From NCBI GenBank assembly GCA_030544215.1, contig JARZZO010000009.1, positions 47,859,129-47,923,128 on the forward strand: DNA of 64,000 nt. The letters are read 5' to 3'. The notes under the pieces are model-generated. The model did no database searches. It had not been told where the DNA came from and saw only the letters and a list, made by a program, of their open reading frames with translations. Position numbers and translations under genes: made by a program. Shown in pieces: positions 1 through 10,410 of the stretch (positions are counted from its first letter, which is position 1; every line of letters starts with the position of its first letter). The stretch is from Zantedeschia hybrid cultivar. Taxonomy: Eukaryota > Streptophyta > Magnoliopsida > Alismatales > Araceae.

Positions 1-458
1 CCAAAGGCAACACATTCATAGAAATCCCCCATGTTATCAAAAGAACTCCTAAACATGCTCATTCTACCCCCCGAAACCCAAGATCCAAACAAGCTTAAAC
101 GAGGGTAAACATGGCTTAAAACGTGATGCTAAGGGGAATCGTCACCCTACCGGATACTTGAACGCCTCCTAGCTTCAAGCCGTCCACCCGACTCACCCCA
201 CGCCGCCGCCGGTACCGCCGTGGTCGTCCTTGCTCCTCCGTGACGTCGGCCGCCGTCCGGATAGTAGAACGCCGCAGTGGAAGTGGAGGTGATAGTGGTA
301 GGAGCTAGGTAGAGGATGGAGTGGAGGGAGAGATGAAACGGTGGGAGGAAAAGAGGGAGGAGGAGGGATCGCCGCCGAGTTCGTCGGAAGGGGAAAGAGA
401 GGAAGAGAGGAGAAAATAAGGGAAAGAAGGAGGGCTCGCGGGGTTAACCAGAGACTGG

Positions 459-761
459 CTAAAACGCGTCGACATCCACGGACGCCATTCAGTTGATGTG
501 ACAGCTGCTCTGACAAGACTCTGAAACGCGTCGTTCAAGGCAGACGCCGTTCAGACGATATGTCAGGGCCGTACTCTGACAAACCCAGAGTCGCAGTCTG
601 AAAGGCGTCGACACACGTGGACGCCGTTCAGGTCGACAAGACAGGGCCGTACCTTCGCGGCCCGAAGCCAGCCCACGTGGCACCCACGTGGCAGAACTTG
701 AAATGCGTCTGCGACGGTGGACGCCGTTTAAAACGCGTCCCGATGTCCTGACGCGAATCAA
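459..761. repeat. Five 34-bp dyads (12-10-12) in LTR copy 1
   Basis: Dyads start at 459, 521, 598, 698 and 728. Each has a 12-bp arm ending GCGTC, a variable 10-bp spacer, and a 12-bp arm beginning GACGC that is a near reverse complement of the first. The last two overlap by 4 bp, forming a double dyad. The order single, single, single, double equals the 3' half of the array in LTR copy 3. Confidence 0.9.
672..693. promoter_or_regulatory. Tandem G-box pair in LTR copy 1
   Basis: Two CACGTGG motifs lie 11 bp apart (674 and 685). CACGTG is the plant G-box/ABRE core bound by bZIP and bHLH factors. The pair is conserved in LTR copy 3 near 7211-7230. A role in LTR transcription is inference. Confidence 0.45.
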
Positions 762-841
762 CTCAGAACCTCCACCCTCACTAAGGTTAGAACTACAAGG
801 TCCGATCCCGAAAACCGGATCCGAAGGTCACGATCCTTACA

Positions 842-889
842 TCCTTCATGGAGAAGTTCTTGGATAACCAAATCTTTACTGATGATAAC
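842..889 (-). pseudogene. Copia-B reverse transcriptase slice between two LTRs
   Basis: The minus strand encodes SVKIWLSKNFSMK, the segment that follows YVDD in Copia-A (27690-27730). It is a 48-bp piece of Copia-B trapped between LTR copies 1 and 2, which shows the two LTRs inserted in the same gene at sites less than 50 bp apart. Confidence 0.85.
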
Positions 890-3601
890 TGTAAGGACAG
901 AGGTTTCAGGTTCAGTATTCGGGTCGGATTCGGGCCGGATCCCCTGGTTTCGACCCTGAGGGGTCTCGAGATTTCTGATTGAATGACGTCAGCACTGCTC
1001 GACGTCTTTCAAAAGACGTCTGTCTGTGTAGACGCCATTTAAGTCTGCTTTCTGTTGCGCCACGTGGGCGGGTTTCGGGCCGCGAGAGTACGGCCCCTGT
1101 CGCATCGACTGAACGGCGTCCTTGATGGTCGACGCGATTCAGACTTTGACCCCTGCGATGTCAGTGTACGGCGCCAGAGCGTTGTCAGTACAGCCTGTCC
1201 TGTCGTCTGAATGGCGTCCGTGGTGAGCGACGCGTTTCAGAGCGCTGTCAGTACGGCCCGTCCTGTCAGACTGATTGACGTCTGTCTCGATCGACGCGTT
1301 TTAGCCAGATTCATATTGACCCCGCGAGCCTCCCCTTCTTTCCCTCATTCTTCGCCTCCACTCTCTCTCTCTTCGCCCTCTCCGCCCTCCTTTCTCCCTT
1401 CCCTTCCTCCTCTTCCTCTTCCATCACTCCAATACCACCTTACCTCTCACCTTTACCTCCACCACTTCCTTCGCGGCGTTCCATTCTCCGGACGGCGGCC
1501 GACGTCCCGGCAGAGTGGCGGCGTCCTCGAGGGTACCGGCGGCGGTCTGCGGTGCGGCGGGTCGGCGGCACGGAGCTTGGAGGAGTTCAAGAACCAGTAG
1601 GGGGACGAACCTTGCATGGACTGTGGTTGTCTTGCTCGTGATTTCCTTGGCGTGGCATGATGTGTTTTTGGGTTAGAATGAGCATGTTTAGGGGGTTTTC
1701 TCGTGGGAATGGCCGTGTTAGGGATTGTGGAATTGTAGCATGCTTGTAGTAGTTGATTCCCTTTCCTCCCCCTTCTGTTTTGGGCGTTTTCGGGGTGTTT
1801 GGGGTTAAAGGAGGAACCCTCGGATCGAACCAGAGAACCAGGTTTCTGGCGCTAAACGGCGTCGTGCCTGGTCGACGCCTTTTAGAAGGACGTCAGGGCA
1901 GTACGACGCCTTTTAGGGCAGAAACCTCTCTGTTCGAGGTTTCGTTGTATGGGGTTCTGGTGCTAAAAGACGTCATGTATGGACGACGCCTTTTAGAAGG
2001 ACGTCGGACCATCATGACGCCTTTTAGGCAGGAAATCACCCCGACTGAGGCTTCTGCAAATCTGAAATTCTGGGGTGAATGGCGTCTGTGGACTTTGACG
2101 CGTTTTAAAGGGCGGCTTCCCATGTCGACGTGGTTTAAGGAATAATTTGGTTTTAATGAACCTGTTTTAGGGGCTTGAATGGCGTCGACCTCGGTCGACG
2201 CGATTCAAGACAGACCTGCTTAACTCCTGTTATTTAACACATGTTTCACGATTGGATGGTTCGAATGCATGCTTTAAGTTGTACACTGAGACTGAGGACT
2301 TCTGCGTGAATGGAATTACATCATGTATGTGTATGTGTTTATGCGGATATGGAATCGGAATAACTGTGGTTTACGTATGTCACCTTGGGCCGATGGGGAA
2401 GGGCCATGGTGTCTGTGAGGCATTGTGCCGTACCGGTGGGAGGAGTGGTACATGTTGTGTTTTATCTTTGGCTGAGGGAAGCGGAACCACCTTGAGCCTG
2501 TCGGGCCGGAGTAGTCAGTGCGCTATCCGAGGGGTTGCTGTTTGGTCTCAGCGGGTCGGGGTTTCCCTGCTTGTCGTGGCAGCTTCCGGCGCGTTTCTTG
2601 CTGTGGAGCTGGTTGTGGTACTGTTGGAGTTGTTTTGCCCCTTTAGCCACTGGGCCTGATGTGACCTTTGATCAAGGTTACGAGTGGTACCCTTCGCCCT
2701 TTGGCCTGACGCAGCCCGGGAGGTTAGGGTTGTGGGTAGTTCCTGTAGCTTCGGCTTGACGGGGGTTTGCCGGTCCCCAGGGCCCTCCTGAAGCGCCGAG
2801 GCCTGGCGTGGAGGAAATCCGGTCGGTAGGACAGTAGTCTAGACTGCTTGTGTGCACACGTAGCTGGGCAGTGGTGGTTCACTGGTCTCAGCTAGTCCTA
2901 GTTTGACTCACTGCCTCACCCTACGGTGCCCCGGAACACTGTAGGGGTGGACAGGCGTGAGTAGTGGTGGTAGTGTTGTGAGGCGACGTTTGACTTCGAT
3001 CGACGGTGTGGTTCGGTCGCTTTGTGGACTTTGGCTGTGAGACGTGACTTTGTGTTGGGTTCCTCGGGTTGCTTAGAACTGTTCCTACTACACTGCTTAT
3101 GCGTATGTTTCATATCATATTTGGGTGCTATGTTTACTGCTTTACTTAATTGCCATATATCCGTATTGTTGCACTTGTGGGTGTGTGAGTGGGAGGCAGG
3201 GGATCGGATGATCCCTACTGAGCCCAATTCTGGTGTGGCTCACTCCCTGCGGTTTCAGGTGTGGACCTCGTGGCGTGTGGTGGCGTGTGGTGTCGTCTTG
3301 GTGTGCGGACCAGCAGTTGTCTCAGTTCCGGGGTATGCCCCGATGTTGTTGTACTTTACTTCTGCCTGTACTTATTTAATTGTTGGACCATGTAATTATT
3401 GTTGGACTGTATACGGACATTGTTATCTTCCTTCCTGCGCACTTGTTATATCTTTGTAGTCCGTGTGATTGTTATATTTAGCCTTGTTTAGCGCTTACTC
3501 CTCCATATGTGTTGTGTGAGATCCGGGTGTGAACCCGCAGTTAATGGGCCGACATCTATTTAGTGATCGGGTCTCCGGTCATAGGATGGCGGGTCGTTAC
3601 A
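890..3601 (-). mobile_element. Solo gypsy-type LTR (copy 2), target duplication ATAAC
   Basis: On the minus strand this starts TGTAACGACCCGCC (complement of 3601 leftward) and ends CCTTACA (complement of 890 onward). ATAAC is present on both sides, at 885-889 and 3602-3606. With no internal domain between two LTRs, this is a solo LTR, the usual product of LTR-LTR recombination. It is 2712 bp, about 370 bp longer than copy 3. It lies inside the reverse transcriptase gene of Copia-B, just past the YVDD region. It contains twelve 34-bp dyads. Lineage within Ty3-gypsy cannot be fixed from an LTR alone. Confidence 0.9.
979..2208. repeat. Twelve 34-bp dyads (12-10-12) in LTR copy 2
   Basis: Dyads start at 979, 1009, 1109, 1207, 1271, 1852, 1883, 1963, 1994, 2075, 2105 and 2175. 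All keep the 12-10-12 spacing exactly. The pairs 979/1009, 1852/1883, 1963/1994 and 2075/2105 overlap by 3-4 bp as double dyads. The dyad at 2105 has a degenerate core (GGCGGC and GACGTG) but keeps the spacing. Read in reverse, the series single, double, double, double, gap, single, single, single, double equals that of copy 3. Confidence 0.92.
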
Positions 3602-5040
3602 ATAACATTCCTACATCATTTTCAATAAGTAGAATGTCGTCAACGTAAAAGTACCAAAAAGGTAACCGCGCTCCCAGTAGTCTTTTTATATACACAAGGT
3701 TCATCTTCATTCTTAATAAAGTCATAAGATTTGATTGCTTCATCAAATCTTAAGTCCAAGTTTGGGATATCTGCTTTAATCCATAAATTGATCTTTGCAA
3801 CCTGCATACTATACTTGAATCCTCTTTGGAAGTGAATCATTCAGGTTGTATCATATGCATCTCTTCCTGAAGGTTGCCGTTAAGAAACGATGTTTTCGTA
3901 GCCATCTGTTATATTTCATAGTCATAAAATGCAGCAACAGGAAGAAGTATTTTGATTGACTTAATCATGGCAACTGGGGAAAAAGTTTCGTCATAGTCAA
4001 TTCCTTGTCTTTGACGATACTCTTTCGCAACCAGCCTTGCCTTGTAAGTGTCTATCTGTCCACTTGCCCCGATCTTTCTTTTAAAAGTCTATTTAATGTC
4101 AATAGGTACTATACCTTCTAGCAGATTAACCAAATTTCAAACTTGGTTGGCAAGTATGGACTAAATTTTTGAATTCATTACCTCTTGTCATTTATCTGAT
4201 TCTTGACTACTCATGGCCTCTTGGTAGGATTGAAGATCATCATCCTCATTGAAATACACTATTGGTTTGTCATCATTGATATGTCCAATATATCTTTCAG
4301 GCTGCTTAGGCACTCTACCAAATCTACAAATTTCTCGTGTATTATCTTAAACAAGATCTTGAGTCAATGGCTCATCAAATGAGCCAGCATTGATTTGTGA
4401 GTCTGAAATTTCTTTCAGTTCTATCTTGCTCCCATTGTCTTCTTTTAAAAGATATTCTTTCTCTAAGAAGACAGCTCTTTTTGCGACAAACACCTTTTGA
4501 TCGCTGGGTTGATAGAAATAATATCCAAAAGTCTCTTTTGGATATCCCACAAACCTACATTTTTCTATCTTAGAATCCAGTTTACCTGGATCATGTCTTT
4601 TGACATGTGTAGGACAACCCCAGATTCTAACATGCTTAAAATTTGACTTCTTCCCTTTCCATATCTCATATAGAGTGGAAGATACTGATTTACTAGGAAC
4701 TTTGTTCAAAAGATATGTAGTAGACAATAGTGCATATCCCCATAAAGAAGTTGGAAGTTTAGCATAACTCATCATTGATCGTACCATATCTAATAGAGTA
4801 CGATTTTTCCTTTCCGATACACCATTTAACTATGGTGTATAGGGAGGAGTCTATTGAGACATAATACCATTATTCTTTTGATATTGTGTGAATTCTGTAC
4901 TAAAGTATTCACCTCCTCGATCAGATCGAAGAGTCTTGATACTCTTTCCAATATGGTTCTCAACTTCATTTTTAAATTCTTTAAATTTCTCAAAGACTTC
5001 TAACTTATATTTCATTAAATATATACAGTCATATCTTGAG
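3602..5040 (-). pseudogene. Copia-B integrase core to reverse transcriptase
   Basis: The minus-strand translation shows the integrase core (RSDRGGEY near 4910 and NGVSERKNRTLL near 4810). It then shows the typical copia stretch SLWGYAL through VWGCP-like HVRIWGCPTHVKRHDP to KCRFVGYPKET, in an open run at 4787-4347. The reverse transcriptase follows with KSIKILL, FLNGN, the block KNEDEPCVYKK, and YVDDILLIEND at about 3650-3615. Stops and frame changes separate these blocks. The ORF at 3840-3640 is the part before YVDD. It continues beyond solo LTR copy 2 at 889-842. Reverse transcriptase copies element RNA and integrase inserts the cDNA, but neither can be made here. Confidence 0.85.
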
Positions 5041-6085
5041 TGTAACGACCCGCCACCCTATAATCGGGGATCCGATTACTAAATGGGTACCGAATCATTA
5101 ATTTGGGACCAAACCAGGATCTAGTAAGTCTGGGAAATAAATAATAAACTAAGCTAAACATTCACATCGCATTGAATTGAAATAAAAGTGCAGGAATTAT
5201 AAATTATTACAATGCGACTCGATACAGCAAATAATTACATTCTCCAACAGAAGGAAATAATTAAACATACAGGCCAAAGATAAATAACAACTACATCGGG
5301 GCATACCCCGGAACAACCGATGAAGGCATACCACCCGGCCGCACATACTGATCTAAGTCTGCTGGGAGTCCTCACCTGAAAACCACAGGGGTGAGTCTCA
5401 AGACAAGACTCAGTAGGGATCCTTCGATCCCCACCGCCCACGCACACACCCACAAGCGTAAAGTACAGCTAACGGTAAAGTAACAAGTGTAGTGGCAGGT
5501 ACAATATCTAATTCTCTACGTGAGAACACATGCAGTCGAAATATAATAATCATGCACATTTTAAACCAACCGTTAGAAAACCCACAACTGCCGTCTCGAT
5601 AGAACTCGCCGACCGTACAAACAACGGTGAGAAAAACCTCGACCCGCTGAGACCAAGGAGCAGCCCCTCGGATAGCACGCTCGCTACTCCGGCCCAACTG
5701 GCTCAGGTGACTACCCCTTCCCTCAGCATGAGTGACTCTCCGAATGTACCACTCCGACACCGGTACTAGCTGACCCCGGGGTTCACCAGGTGACCCTCTC
5801 TCACTAGGCGTCACCCCGCCCACGCCCCCACCGGCGCTGTGCTCACGCCCCCACCAGCACAGGGTGATAAATCGCTACAATGTCACTCCAGGTCCACAGT
5901 AACACAAAACCACCAAAACTCAGCATTGTACGATCCGGTCACGTGAAAAGCCCGCGATCGCATAACACACATAGAACCATCCGATCATGAGGAATCCATC
6001 TCTATCGGGTGCATTAAAACATGTGCTAACCAACTATCTAGCAGTATGAACACGTTTTACTGGCATGAATTAGTGGAATTCTGTC

Positions 6086-7299
6086 TTGAATCGCGTCGAC
6101 CGAGGTCGACGCCATTCAAGCTCCATGTATAGGTTCATATAAATCAGTCTTCAGAATCTGGCCTTAAAAGGCGTCGACACCAGAGGACGCCGTTTAAAAG
6201 GCGTCGACATCCCCAGACGCCATTCAACACGGAAATCCGGAATTCCAAGACCTTTAATCAGGGGATTTTCTGCCTTAAAAGGCGTCGTGGGTGCCTGACA
6301 CCATTCAAAAATGCGTCGTTCACCCATGACGTCTTTTAAGCTCTGAATTCCCGACCTGGCAGACTGTCTGTCAGGCGATTCCTGTCTGAAAGGCGTCGTG
6401 ATGGCCCGACGCCCTTCAAAAAGGCGTCGTCCATGCACGACGTCTTTCAAGCCCAGGAACCAGGATCGCCCTAAACCCGAGGGCTCCCTTTCCAACCCCA
6501 AACAAACCCAAAACGGAGGGAAGAAGAGAAACAACACTATCCATAGGCAATACATTCGTGGAAATCCCCCTTATCATCAAATGAACTCCTAAACATGCTC
6601 ATTCTAACCCCCAAATCAAAGATCTACCACATGCACACACGAGGAAAAACATGATTTTAAGCACAATGCTATGGGGAACGTCACCCTACCGGACACTCGA
6701 ACTCCTCCAAGCTTCAAGCCGTCCACCCGTCTCGCCCCACGCCGCCGCCGGTACCGCCGTGGTCGTCCTTGCTCCACCGTGACGTCGGCCGCCGTCCGGA
6801 GAGTAGAACGCCGCAGTGGAAGTGGAGGTGGTAGTGGTAGGAACCGAGTAGAGGATGAAGTGGAGGGAGAGACGAAATGGTGGGAGGAAAAGAGGGAGGA
6901 GGAGGAGTCGCCGCCGGTCGCCGGAGGAGAAGGAGAGAAGGAGAGTAGGAGAAAATGAGGGAAAGAAGGAGGGCTCGCGGGGTTAACCAGAGGCTGGCTA
7001 AAACGCGTCGACATGCACGGACGCCTATCAGGTGACATGACGGCCGCTCTGACAAGATTCTGAAACGCGTCGTCCTTCACAGACGCCATTCAGACAACTT
7101 GTCAGGGCCGTACTCTGACACACCCAGAGTCGCAGTCTGAAAGGCGTCGACCCATACGGACGCCGTTCAGACAACCTGACAGGGCCGTACTCTCGCGGCC
7201 CAAAGTCAGTCCACGTGGCACCCACGTGGCAGAACCTGAAACGCGTCTGCCATGGTGGACGCCGTTTAAACCGCGTCTCGCGGGCTCGACGCGAAACAA
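6086..7299. repeat. Twelve 34-bp dyads (12-10-12) in LTR copy 3
   Basis: Dyads start at 6086, 6164, 6194, 6275, 6306, 6386, 6417, 6998, 7060, 7137, 7236 and 7266. Each is 34 bp with inner edges GCGTC and GACGC or GACGTC, outer edges CTGAA or TTAAA and TTCAG or TTTAA, and a free 10-bp spacer. Double dyads are 6164/6194, 6275/6306, 6386/6417 and 7236/7266. The dyad at 6086 extends by a further base pair on each side. Confidence 0.93.
7211..7230. promoter_or_regulatory. Tandem G-box pair in LTR copy 3
   Basis: Two CACGTGG motifs 11 bp apart, at the same place relative to the dyads as in LTR copy 1. They fit a bZIP or bHLH G-box/ABRE pair. The regulatory role is inferred. Confidence 0.45.
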
Positions 7300-7384
7300 C
7301 ACAGAGTTCCATACCCTACTAGGGCCAGAACTACAGGGTCCGACCCCGAAAACCGAATCCGAAAACCTCAGTCCTTACATTGAG

Positions 7385-8052
7385 AAATCATATGTAAATG
7401 AAACGAAGTATGAGTAACCACCTATAGTATGAGTGGACATTAGACCACAGACATCACTATGTATTAGTTCCAATAATTCCTTAACTCTTTCTCCATGTCC
7501 AGAAAATAGAGGTTTAGTCATTTTTCCCATGAGACAAGCTTCACAAGTTGCAAATGATTCATAATCAAATGGATCAAGATATCCATTCTTTGGTAACTTA
7601 ATGATCCTATTTTGATTTATATGACCAAGCCTACAATGCCATAGATATGATTTATTCACATCTTTATCTATATGTTCAAGAGACTTATTTCATAGACATA
7701 CATCATATGCAATATCAAGTAAATACAAACCATTTAATAAATATCCAAAAGCAAACATTTTGTCTCTTAGATAAATAGAACAACCATTATTCTCTAGTTT
7801 CATAGAATATCTTTCTTTGTCTAAACAACAAATAGAAATGATATTCTTAATAATAGTTGGAACATAATAACAATCTTTAAGTTCCAATATGTCTCACGAT
7901 GGCATCTTGAGTCTTGCTATCCCCACAACTAATGCAGCAACCTTTGCTCCATTTCTAAGTCTCAGATCCACGTCTCCGCGATTAAATCTTCTTCTACTTG
8001 TTAGTACTTGCAAGTTATTGCAGATATGAGAAACACATCCAGTATCTAATAC
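7385..8052 (-). pseudogene. Copia-B protease end and integrase zinc-binding part
   Basis: On the minus strand, protease DTGCVSHIC-like codons lie near 8050-8020. They are followed by LKDCYYVPTIIKNIISI (about 7885-7840) and the integrase HHCC region LWHCRLGHINQNR with CEACLMGKMTKP (7650-7510). HSDVCG holds the first catalytic Asp of the integrase. All zinc ligands of the HHCC motif are visible. A stop separates the 7887-7690 and 7659-7375 runs. The gene is cut at 7380 by solo LTR copy 3 and resumes at 5035. Confidence 0.85.
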
Positions 8053-8935
8053 TCAAGATGTAGATTCTCTATAAGACAAGTTAAGATCAATCATGAGTAT
8101 ACCTGAAGCTTCACCGACCTCTTCTTTTAATTTTTCTGCTAGATAAATCTTGCAGTCTCTTTTCCAGTGTCTTTCTTTATGGCAGTGGAAACACTGACCT
8201 TTATCATTGGCTTTTACTTTGTCTTTTTGAATTGCTGGCTTACTTTTCACTGGCTTTTTGGACATTTCTTTCTTAAAGGTCTGTCCAGCTTTTCTTTTAT
8301 TATTGGTCTTACCAACAAGCATAACATGTGACTTATCCTTCTGGATAGTCCCCTCAGTTGTCTTCAACATGTTGAGCAGCTCAGCCAGTGTAACCTTAAT
8401 TTTATTCATATTGAAGTTAATGATAAACTGTAAAAAAGAATCAGGTAAGGACTGAAGGATTAAATCGACGCTTAACTCATTGTTCATAACAAAGCCAAGC
8501 ATTGCGAGTCTTTCTATCTACTCTATCATTTTAAGCACATGTGTTTTGCATAGATGTGCCATCGGTCATTCTAGTCCTGAACAGTTTCTTTCATATCTCA
8601 TATTTTTCTGTCCTGAACTGTTCACTAAACAACTCTTGTAGGTGATTCAGAATAGCCTTAGCTTCCATATTCTCATGCTGTCTTTGAAGTTCATTGGACA
8701 TAGAACCCAGCATATAACATTGGACTTTAATAGAGTCCTCCTTCCAGTTTTCGTAAATCATCAGTTCATCTTCATTGGCATTTTCACTAGGCTTTTCTGG
8801 ATCAGGCTGATCCAGGACAAAAGCAACTTTCTCACACTTGAGGACAATCTTCAGGTTTCAGAGCCAATCGATATAATTTGATCTCATGAGTTTGTTAGCA
8901 TCGAGTATGCTACGAAGATGATTAGGTGACGACAT
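8053..8935 (-). pseudogene. Copia-B gag with CCHC zinc knuckle
   Basis: The start codon is taken at 8935 (minus strand), giving MSSPNHLRSILDANKL, the usual copia gag start also seen in Copia-A at 25236. The middle, about 8800-8500, reads as the gag capsid-like (UBN2-type) region but has stops and a frame change. The open run at 8502-8053 ends with the knuckle CFHCHKERHWKRDC, which fits C-X2-C-X4-H-X4-C. Gag packages element RNA. From start codon to knuckle it is about 740 nt, roughly 0.5 kb longer than in Copia-A, so Copia-A has lost gag sequence. Confidence 0.85.
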
Positions 8936-9961
8936 AGCGACCTACAAAGAAATTTTACGATAATGAGCAGATAGTTCAATTAAATCAGATTTAGGACTTC
9001 TAATCTAGATTTTACTCCCACTATTTTTTGGTGATCTGTACGACCCTCTACTGTATAGAACGGAAGATTCCGGTGATCTCCTAGTGAGGATCAGAATCCT
9101 TTGGATATCATACATGTGATCTTGTGGTAGTACAGCACATCACATTACAATCCTCAGGCAGCCAACTCTTGGCAATCGCAACAATTACAATATATGATCA
9201 AATTTAACCCCTAAATCAGTTTGATCTTGTGGTAGTACAACAAATCAAATGATTTAGTTAAGTTAATCCATCATTATGAAGATAGCACGAATTCGTAGTG
9301 CAATCCTTGTGGTAGTACAACAAAACTACACCATTTGTCTATCTATCTAGAAGAATATCATATGTCATAGATCGTAATTAATTATTAAATCAAATAGACC
9401 TTGTGGTAACACAACAAATCCATTTGAAATAAAAATTAACCTAAGATCTATAATGATGGTGGGTTACGTGGAATATTCTTAATATCTCACGTTACAACTT
9501 AAAATTTTAGAAGAAGGTATTTGAGCTATTTTCTTATAAAATAAGTGTTATTAATAATATTTCGATTTGAAGTATCATATATACTTTAACATAAGTATCT
9601 ATCTAATACCACACTCCACATATATCACATATATGCAGAAATTTAAAATAAGATGATCATGGACTACTAATTCTATTATAGAATCATCGGAGCCAAACGA
9701 TGACCCATAATGAGATCCTATGGTGAATTCAATAATACATGTTCCATTTGATGCGAGTCCGTCCTCCAGAGGTGTCTTCAGAAGATCCCGTCCTCAACAA
9801 CTTAATCCGCCAAAAAAAAAAAAAAAACGTGAACATAGGACTCGCAGGGCCACTAATGTACATTTAAGTAATAATTTGAAACATTGATCTTATCAAGGGG
9901 AGTACAAACTTTGAGGGAGATAGAATGAACATTTGGATTAAGAGAGAGGAGGACACGCAGG
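8936..9961 (-). other. Copia-B 5' leader, truncated by the Athila-type LTR
   Basis: This non-coding RNA leader lies upstream of gag. It is AT-rich with an A16 run at 9811-9826 (plus strand). It aligns loosely with the Copia-A leader from about 24230 to 25235. Four copies of a stem-loop motif lie at 9119-9420. There is no primer site or LTR: the leader stops where the LTR at 9962 begins. Confidence 0.65.
9119..9420 (-). repeat. Four-copy stem-loop array in the Copia-B leader
   Basis: On the minus strand the motif is close to TTGTTGTACTACCACAAG, at 9419-9399, 9324-9306, 9244-9226 and 9140-9119. Spacings are about 94, 80 and 106 bases, and the last copy ends about 184 bases before the gag start. 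Copia-A has the same motif with spacings of 96, 80 and 110 and about 194 bases to its gag start. TTGTR...CACAA can pair as a 5-bp stem around a 4-5 base loop. Confidence 0.8.
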
Positions 9962-10102
9962 TGTAGACACCGATTTTGAACCCCCCCTTTGGTCATGAAC
10001 CCCATCCATCATTAGCCAATCGTCACCAAACCCCTCATCCTAGCCATCTCAGCCCACTAATAACTAGGCCCGTTAACCAATCCCGACTCTAGCCACCTTT
10101 TC

Positions 10103-10410
10103 GTAGAAGGCGAGCCAGCCCGCCTTCCACCATCCTTCGAAGGCCAGCCAGCCCGCATTCTACCATCCTTCGAAGGTTAGCCAGCCCGCCTTCCACCACC
10201 CTTCGAAGGCCAGCCAGCCCGCCTTCCACCACCCTTCGAAGGCCAACCAGCCCGCCTTCCACCACCCTTCGAAGGCCAGCCAGCCCGCCTTCCACCGTCC
10301 TTCGAAGGCCACCCAGCCTGCCTTCCACCACTCTTCGAAGGCCACCCCTTGCCTTCCACCCCCTTCGAAGGCCAACCGGGCCGCCTTCCACCTCTCCGTA
10401 GAAGGTCAGC
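10103..10410. repeat. 33-bp minisatellite in the Athila-type LTR
   Basis: TTCGAAGG recurs at 10136, 10169, 10202, 10235, 10268, 10301, 10334 and 10364, so the period is 33 bp with one 30-bp unit. There are about nine units. Each contains GCCAGCCCGCCTTCCACC. Because 33 is divisible by 3, all three minus-strand frames stay open and give 11-residue peptide repeats; these are not taken as genes. Confidence 0.92.

Larger units (their letters stand above)
1..841 (+). mobile_element. Gypsy-type LTR, right part (copy 1), cut by the window edge
   Basis: This is the 3' part of the LTR family also present at 5041-7379 (same orientation) and 890-3601 (opposite orientation). It matches the region from about 6541 to 7379 almost base for base in order: the GC-rich stretch near 180-260, the purine-rich stretch 310-440, then the dyad repeats. 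It ends in CCTTACA at 841, like copy 3. It sits inside the minus-strand copia element, whose codons resume at 842. Whether it is a solo LTR or the 3' LTR of a longer element cannot be told because the left end lies outside the window. Small ORFs here come from the dyad repeats and GC-rich DNA, not from genes. Confidence 0.85.
5041..7379 (+). mobile_element. Solo gypsy-type LTR (copy 3), target duplication TTGAG
   Basis: It starts TGTAACGACCCGCC at 5041 and ends GTCCTTACA at 7379. TTGAG flanks both ends (5036-5040 and 7380-7384). It is 2339 bp and inserted in the integrase core of Copia-B. The 5' half (5041-6080) has no dyads. The 3' half carries twelve 34-bp dyads, a GC-rich segment with purine-rich tract at 6670-6960, and a G-box pair near 7211-7230. 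Apparent ORFs such as 6151-6555 and 6616-7089 on the minus strand follow the repeats and show no domain. Calling the lineage Tekay/Del-like would be a guess. Confidence 0.92.
842..9961 (-). mobile_element. Copia-B: Ty1-copia retrotransposon, decayed, interrupted by three LTR insertions
   Basis: Read on the minus strand, the order is leader (9961-8936), gag (8935-8053), protease and integrase (8052-7385 then 5035-about 4350), reverse transcriptase (to 3602, then 889-842) and on past the window edge. Two solo LTRs and one partial LTR of a gypsy-type family sit within it. The copia codons are continuous across the insertions once the LTR and one copy of the 5-bp duplication are set aside. Stops and frame changes occur in every domain, so it is non-functional. 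Its own 5' LTR is missing because the leader is cut at 9961 by the Athila-type LTR. Protein order and motifs match Copia-A at 20911-30184. Confidence 0.85.

Noticed and set aside
5410..5823. 137-codon minus-strand ORF in the solo LTR
   Set aside because: No domain and not open in the matching part of LTR copy 2, which has several indels there.
10103..10410. Possible CRISPR-like array
   Set aside because: Units are contiguous without variable spacers, in plant TE DNA; it is a minisatellite.
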